DNA of 64,000 nucleotides, taken from Hyphomicrobium sp. D-2 (GTDB lineage: Bacteria; Pseudomonadota; Alphaproteobacteria; Rhizobiales; Hyphomicrobiaceae). The DNA lies in the NCBI RefSeq assembly GCF_029872155.1, contig NZ_JARXLA010000008.1:126501-190500 (forward strand). Reading direction: 5' to 3'. Position numbers and translations under genes: made by a program. Below the pieces are notes generated by a model. The model made no database searches and was not told where the DNA came from. It was given only the letters and a program-made list of their open reading frames with translations. Shown piece by piece: positions 63,521-64,000 of the stretch. Positions within the stretch are counted from its first letter, which is position 1. Every line of letters starts with the position of its first letter.

Positions 63521-64000
63521 ATGCAAGACGAAGTGTTGCCGACTGCCGGCTCCGGCAAGCTCGACGAATTCAAGCTGCGTGACGAGTTGCGCGCACTGCG
63601 CAAGCGCATTCCCGATACGCCGGCGCTCAACCCCATCGTCAATCTTGCATTTGATCTGTCACGACAGCTCGAAAACAACGACATCAGCTTCGACGATCTG
63701 AAGGCGATTGCTACGCGCCTCATGGATCGCGCCTGCGTGCAGCGTGCACGCCATCTGCGCGAGCGCGTGGGCTTCGTTGATCGCAGCACCACCTATCAGG
63801 AATTCGCCGACTTCGTCGAAGGCGCCGCAGCCGCAGCCGACTTCGATACCTTCAAACAACGCTGGGAACGCGCGCGCACGGGCATCGTGCTGACGGCGCA
63901 TCCCACGTTTGGCCTTTCCGACGAGCTCTCAAAGCGCATCGTTGAGATCGCCGTTGCCGATGAGTTCGATCCCAACACGCCTATTGGCGTGCCGCATCGG
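63521..64000 (+). CDS. ppc: Phosphoenolpyruvate carboxylase, N-terminal part, cut by window edge
   Basis: First 160 residues of a PEP carboxylase of the methylotroph type: FKLRDELRALRKRIPDTPAL, DDLKAIATRLMDRACVQRAR, YQEFADFVEGAAAAADFDTF, and GIVLTAHPTFGLSDELSKR, which carries the TAHPT motif with the catalytic His but FGLS instead of the EVAR-like continuation of the common form. Carboxylates PEP to oxaloacetate in the serine cycle. Start ATG 63521 with GGAG 7 nt upstream. The gene continues beyond 64000. Confidence 0.93.
   Translation, partial: MQDEVLPTAGSGKLDEFKLRDELRALRKRIPDTPALNPIVNLAFDLSRQLENNDISFDDLKAIATRLMDRACVQRARHLRERVGFVDRSTTYQEFADFVEGAAAAADFDTFKQRWERARTGIVLTAHPTFGLSDELSKRIVEIAVADEFDPNTPIGVPHR

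Overview
The window looks like the chromosome-origin neighbourhood of a methylotrophic alphaproteobacterium of the Hyphomicrobiales (Rhizobiales), probably close to Hyphomicrobium. Three groups of genes point there. (i) Serine-cycle and C1 genes: malyl-CoA lyase, malate-CoA ligase (mtkA/mtkB), a methylotroph-type PEP carboxylase, formate-tetrahydrofolate ligase and a YdeP/Fdh4-type formate dehydrogenase. (ii) Alphaproteobacterial cell-cycle and redox regulators: GcrA, a perfect CtrA motif near the origin, and RegB/RegA with an SCO/SenC protein. (iii) Family forms typical of the class: long Dcd, PstA/PstC with extended N-termini, MmcB. No rRNA, tRNA, CRISPR array, insertion sequence or prophage was seen.

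Layout. 1-1.7 kb: metal-associated small proteins (frameshifted His-rich ZrgA-like gene, DUF2946 protein, small membrane protein). 1.8-6.2 kb: dcd, a SAM-II riboswitch in front of metZ, apaG and argE, with a composite palindromic repeat between the last two. 6.4-9.1 kb: fdh4A/fdh4B-like pair. 9.3-12.6 kb: argD-argF-hslO operon behind a promoter with a terminator-like leader hairpin. 13.3-13.8 kb: gcrA (frameshifted). 14.2-23.3 kb: complete phosphate island phoR-pstS-pstC-pstA-pstB-phoU-phoB, with divergent ppk2. 23.9-31 kb: class A PBP, YgjP-like peptidase, SCO1, regB/regA and mmcB. 31.3-34 kb: a Lon-type AAA protein without its protease domain, translationally coupled to a Usp-like protein. 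34.2-43 kb: gyrB, recF, dnaN, dnaA, a rhodanese gene, the putative oriC and rpsT. 43.3-46.3 kb: two paralogous membrane proteins, mutM and ubiE. 46.4-49.2 kb: fbp-prk-rpe. 49.5-54.6 kb: an ABC-exporter membrane domain without ATPase, then the four-gene Anbu/transglutaminase/alpha-E/ATP-grasp cluster. 54.8-59.5 kb: fhs, a DMT transporter, a CDF metal exporter and an unusual LuxR-type regulator. 60.3-64 kb: mcl-mtkA-mtkB-ppc, running off the right edge.

How the genes fit together. Formate is either oxidised (Fdh4-like) or fixed onto tetrahydrofolate (Fhs) to feed the serine cycle, whose acetyl-CoA/glyoxylate-producing steps and PEP carboxylation are encoded at the right end. fbp-prk-rpe could supply ribulose bisphosphate; in Methylobacterium this is a signal for serine-cycle gene control, and no RuBisCO gene lies in the window. 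The phosphate island couples Pi uptake to PhoR/PhoB and, by position, to polyphosphate chemistry.

Caution on sequence quality: four conserved genes (ZrgA-like, fdh4A, gcrA, mtkA) each carry a single-base frameshift with both halves otherwise intact. As mtkA and gcrA are expected to be important or essential, these look more like indel errors in the source sequence than true decay. All positions and motifs come from reading the sequence; family names rest on recognition without database searches.
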